DNA from: Paracoccus sp. (in: a-proteobacteria)
Lineage (GTDB): Bacteria > Pseudomonadota > Alphaproteobacteria > Rhodobacterales > Rhodobacteraceae
DNA length: 64,000 nt
NCBI RefSeq assembly: GCF_030538655.1
Contig: NZ_JAUNTO010000016.1
Span: 1-64,000 of the forward strand
Reading direction: 5' to 3'
The position numbers were made by a program, and so were the translations under genes. Below are positions 61,273 to 64,000 of this stretch, piece by piece (position 1 is the stretch's first letter; every line of letters starts with the position of its first letter). Under the pieces are notes generated by a model. That model saw only the letters and a program-made list of their open reading frames with translations, was not told the origin of the DNA and did no database searches.

Positions 61273-61947
61273 ATGCCGCTGCCAACTATCCTTTTATCCC
61301 GGCCTCAGGCCGACAGTGACCGTTTTGCCGCGCGGTTAGCCGCCGATCCGGGGCTGACACATCTGCCGGTGCTGATCGCGCCCCTGCTGCGGATCGAGCC
61401 GGTCCCGCATAATCCGTCGGTGCTGCAACAGGCGGATGCGCTGTTGTTCACTTCGGCGCAGGCCGTGCCCTTTGCGGGGGCAGGGCGGGGGCGGCGCGCG
61501 TGGTGCGTGGGCGGGCATACGGCGGCGGCGGCGCGGGCAGCCGGGTTTGACGTGATCGAGGGACCGGGCGATGCGGCGGGGCTGGCGCCGATGATAGCGC
61601 CCGTCGCGGCCCAGCTGATCCACCCGCGCGGTCGCCATATTGCCCGCGATCTGGGGGCGCGGGGCGTGGTGGTTTACGATCAGCTGCCGCAAGCGCCATC
61701 GCCGCAGGCGCTGGAGCTGCTGGCGGGGCAGGGGTCGGTCATTCTGCCGCTGTTTTCGCCCCGCTCGGCCCGGCTGGCGGCGGCTGTCGCGGCAGGGGCG
61801 AAGGCACCGTTGTGGATCGCTCCGATCAGCCATGCCGCCCGCATGGAGTGGGATGCCCCGGCGGCGCGCTGTGAAATAGCCGCATCACCGGACGCGACAG
61901 GGGTGCATGACGCGATCCGACGCCTGATCGCGCCGGAACAATCCTGA
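61273..61947 (+). CDS. hemD: Uroporphyrinogen-III synthase
   Basis: Cyclises hydroxymethylbilane to uroporphyrinogen III, the precursor of haem and, in phototrophs, bacteriochlorophyll. 224 residues, low primary conservation as usual: [67 protein letters not shown] and [14 protein letters not shown] match the pattern of the family. The long frame upstream is antisense to tsaD and not coding. Location before the mitofilin-like gene and hemY, the hemDXY order, supports the call. Confidence 0.9.
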   Translation: MPLPTILLSRPQADSDRFAARLAADPGLTHLPVLIAPLLRIEPVPHNPSVLQQADALLFTSAQAVPFAGAGRGRRAWCVGGHTAAAARAAGFDVIEGPGDAAGLAPMIAPVAAQLIHPRGRHIARDLGARGVVVYDQLPQAPSPQALELLAGQGSVILPLFSPRSARLAAAVAAGAKAPLWIAPISHAARMEWDAPAARCEIAASPDATGVHDAIRRLIAPEQS

Positions 61948-62028
61948 CCAGCGCGGGTTGAGACGGGGGCGCGCGCCCTCTAGACTGCTGCTCAACGTGC
62001 TACGCCGCCCCTGTGCCGGGCGATTCTG

Positions 62029-63525
62029 ATGGGGATTCAAGACGTGACCAATCCAGAGAATGACGCCGGGGCCAAGGATGCAAAGAAAAAAGCCGCTGAA
62101 CCGGGGAAGGTGATCGAATCGCGTCCGGTCGCGGCAGGCGACCAGACCGGGGCCATGGCAAAAGGGGGCGACATCAGCCCCGCCGACAGCAATCTGTTGG
62201 GGCAACCGCAGGGCAAGCCCCGCCCCGCTGCCGCGAAAAAGCCCGGCGCCGGGGAAAAGCCCTTGCGGCTGACGCAGACCGCCCCCGCCGCAGCGGATGC
62301 GGTTAAAGATAAGGCCAAGTCGGTCAAGGCTGAATCTGACCTGACCGAGAGCAGCATTCCCAAAACCGCAAAGACCGAACCTGCCAAGGCAGAACTGCAA
62401 AAAACCGCGCCCGCATCGCCCCCCGCACCTGCGCCGGTTCCGGTGACGGTGCCACGACGCGGCGGCTTTTTGCCGCTGGCCTTTGGTGGTGCGGTTGCGG
62501 CAGGATTGGGTGCCGCCGCGACGATCTGGGCCTTGCCGCATCTGCCGCCCGGCTGGTTGCCGGAACAGCCGGGCGAGGTGGTGGAACAGGGCAGCGGCGT
62601 CACGCTGGAAGATGTGCGCGGCGAAATCTCGACCGCGCTGGAAACGCTGACTCCGCCCGATGCGCCGGATCTGTCGGCGCTGGAAACACGGCTGGACGGG
62701 ATCGAAAACAGCGTTACGCAGATCGGGGAACAGGCCCGGCAGGCAGGCCAAGCCGCCGCGCAAGAGGCAATCGCCGCGCTGACACTGCCTGACGCGGGGG
62801 CCTCGCCGCAGGCGATGGCCGCGCTGGCGCGGCAGGTGCAGCAGCAGGCGGCGCAGATCGCGGAGCTGACGGCGCGTACCGCTGTTGACCCGGCGCTGGC
62901 GGAACGGATGCAGGCACTGGTCGCACAGGGCGAGACGCTGGAATCTCAGCTGGCTGCCGCAGCGGCGGATGCGGAATCCCGCATCTCTCAAGCGCAGTCC
63001 GAGGCCGAGCGTCTGCAACAGGCTGCCACTGAATCCACCCGCCGCGCCGAGGCGCTGGCCGCCATCGCGGCGCTGCAAGCCGCGCTGGATCAGGGCGTGT
63101 CCACCGACGCCGCCGCTGAACAGTTGCGCAGTGCCGGGGTCGAGCCGCCCACCGCAGTCACCGCAGGCGCACCCACGCTGGCCGGTTTGCAATCCGATTA
63201 CCCTGCCGCCGCCCGCGCCGCCTTGCGCGCCGCGCTGCGCGAGGATGCCAGCGACGGCGGTGCCCTGAGTGCGGTCGGGAATTTTCTGCGTGTTCAGACA
63301 GGCGCCCGCTCGGTGACGCCGCGCGAAGGCGGTGACCCGGATGCGATTCTGTCGCGTGCGGGTGCGGCAGTCAGCGCAGGCGACATCGCGGCGGCGCTGT
63401 CGGAAATCGGCATGCTGCCCGAAGCCGCGCGCAACGTGCCACTGATGGCCGAATGGCTTGCTGGCGCACAATCGTGGCAGGCTGCGCATGACGCGCTGTC
63501 CGAGCTTTCCGGTCACTCCAATTAA
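62029..63525 (+). CDS. Mitofilin-family (HemX-like) inner-membrane protein
   Basis: 498-residue protein: a 140-residue Lys/Ala/Pro-rich cytosolic part, one membrane helix (about 145-168, FLPLAFGGAVAAGLGAAATIWAL), a coiled coil (about 180-360, rich in Ala, Gln, Glu), and a C-terminal domain (about 390-498: LAGLQSDYPAAARAALRAAL, DPDAILSRAGAAVSAGDIAAALSEI) typical of bacterial mitofilin/COG4223. Alphaproteobacterial relatives are the proposed ancestors of mitochondrial Mic60 and shape membranes. The start at 62029 lacks a clear ribosome site. A GTG at 62044 is possible. Between hemD and hemY. Confidence 0.87.
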   Translation: MGIQDVTNPENDAGAKDAKKKAAEPGKVIESRPVAAGDQTGAMAKGGDISPADSNLLGQPQGKPRPAAAKKPGAGEKPLRLTQTAPAAADAVKDKAKSVKAESDLTESSIPKTAKTEPAKAELQKTAPASPPAPAPVPVTVPRRGGFLPLAFGGAVAAGLGAAATIWALPHLPPGWLPEQPGEVVEQGSGVTLEDVRGEISTALETLTPPDAPDLSALETRLDGIENSVTQIGEQARQAGQAAAQEAIAALTLPDAGASPQAMAALARQVQQQAAQIAELTARTAVDPALAERMQALVAQGETLESQLAAAAADAESRISQAQSEAERLQQAATESTRRAEALAAIAALQAALDQGVSTDAAAEQLRSAGVEPPTAVTAGAPTLAGLQSDYPAAARAALRAALREDASDGGALSAVGNFLRVQTGARSVTPREGGDPDAILSRAGAAVSAGDIAAALSEIGMLPEAARNVPLMAEWLAGAQSWQAAHDALSELSGHSN

Positions 63526-63533
63526 CGAGGAAC

Positions 63534-64000
63534 ATGATGCTTCTGTCCCTGCTGAAAATTCTGTTCTTCTTTGCTGTGGTGCTGGCTGTCGCGCTTGGTG
63601 CCGTGCATCTGTCGGAAAGCGGTCAATCGCTGCGGCTGGAATTTGCGGGCAGCGAATATATGCTTGGCCCGCTGCAAATGCTGGTCGCCGTGGTGCTGTT
63701 GATGATCGCGGGTTGGGTCGTGCTGCGCGCGTTGGGCCTGATAATCGCTTTTCTGCGTTTTCTTGCCGGCGATGAAACCGCGATCAACCGCTATTTCGCC
63801 CGCTCGCGCGAGCGTAAGGGATACGAAGCCCTTGGTGAAGGGATGCTGGCCGTCGCCTCGGGCGAGGGGCGTCTGGCGATGAGCAAGGCCGCCAAGGCGG
63901 AAAAATATCTGGACCGCCCGCATATCACCAACCTGCTGGCCGCGCAGGCGGCCGAGGTTGCGGGCGATTCCAGCCGCGCCGGGGAAATTTATCGCAAGCT
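63534..64000 (+). CDS. hemY: Heme biosynthesis protein HemY, cut by the window end
   Basis: The frame is open to the last base, about 155 residues visible. Two membrane helices (about 3-22 LLSLLKILFFFAVVLAVALG and 44-68), then a cytosolic or periplasmic TPR-like helical region with FARSRERKGYEALGEGMLAVASGEGRLAMSKAAKAEKYL. This matches the N-terminal HemY domain (COG3898) that follows hemD and hemX. Tandem ATGs at 63534 and 63537. GAGG at 63527-63530 suits the second. It begins 8 bases after the mitofilin-like stop. Confidence 0.88.
   Translation, partial: MMLLSLLKILFFFAVVLAVALGAVHLSESGQSLRLEFAGSEYMLGPLQMLVAVVLLMIAGWVVLRALGLIIAFLRFLAGDETAINRYFARSRERKGYEALGEGMLAVASGEGRLAMSKAAKAEKYLDRPHITNLLAAQAAEVAGDSSRAGEIYRK

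Noticed and set aside
1..64000. CRISPR array, prophage, restriction or toxin-antitoxin system
   Set aside because: No spaced repeat array, phage structural or integrase gene, methylase or recognisable toxin was found. The only tandem repeats are (CCCGA)8 and the 22-bp units.

Overview
This window reads as a chromosomal segment of a high-G+C alphaproteobacterium of the Rhodobacteraceae, with a Paracoccus/Rhodobacter-like gene content. Supporting signs are the order rpsA-ihfB-lapA-trpF-trpB, the accB-accC-aat / DUF2155-NDUFA12 cluster, a mitochondrial-type complex I accessory subunit, an L-malyl-CoA/beta-methylmalyl-CoA lyase, a GTTC-N7-GTTC SOS box before uvrA, and tail-to-head ATGA or TGATG overlaps between genes. 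Species cannot be named from sequence alone.

Layout. 1-5400: ribosomal protein S1 (cut by the window edge), IHF beta, a LapA-like membrane protein, trpF, an acetyltransferase, trpB and a secreted acidic protein. 5400-9900: two small minus-strand genes and pth, then clpP and clpX. 10100-13320: NDUFA12 and DUF2155 run convergently into aat-accC-accB. 13444-13552: a short, fully formed minus-strand transcription unit (promoter, hairpin, terminator), which is a small RNA or an accB leader attenuator. 13637-20800: an orphan YejA-like binding protein, a CsbD-like protein, dgt, erpA-corC-xth and hisE/hisF. 20971-27476: a dimethylglycine/sarcosine dehydrogenase-like enzyme with a TetR regulator, two identical tRNA-Gly(GCC) genes flanking a phytase-like protein, and a frameshifted BKACE gene. 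27473-34074: uvrA under an SOS box, and surE-pcm-nlpD. 34210-45225: TauE/SafE exporter, TIGR02186 protein, VOC protein, malyl-CoA lyase, MFS transporter, D-amino-acid transaminase, an arsenic operon with a fused ArsR-ArsC protein, pyruvate kinase and rpmI-rplT. 45276-46575: a gene-poor, relatively AT-rich stretch. 46576-55102: a 22-bp iteron-like repeat, cytochrome P450, acyltransferase, an alanine/glycine symporter, and pheS and pheT separated by two visibly low-G+C genes. 55186-64000: lpxK, a WaaA-like gene, DUF4170, EVE-YciI-gpsA-tsaD, then hemD, a mitofilin-like protein and a truncated hemY.

Most of the window is housekeeping DNA: translation, proteolysis, amino-acid synthesis, fatty-acid synthesis, lipid A, heme and DNA repair. 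No CRISPR array, prophage, intact insertion sequence or recognisable defence island was seen.

The least explained signals lie between genes. The main one is a family of five two-hairpin elements ending in GAGGATATTT, each placed in the same orientation behind a gene 3' end. Others are the compact RNA unit at 13444-13552, an orphan plus-strand terminator at 57782-57826, the low-G+C insertion inside pheST and the 22-bp repeats ahead of the P450.
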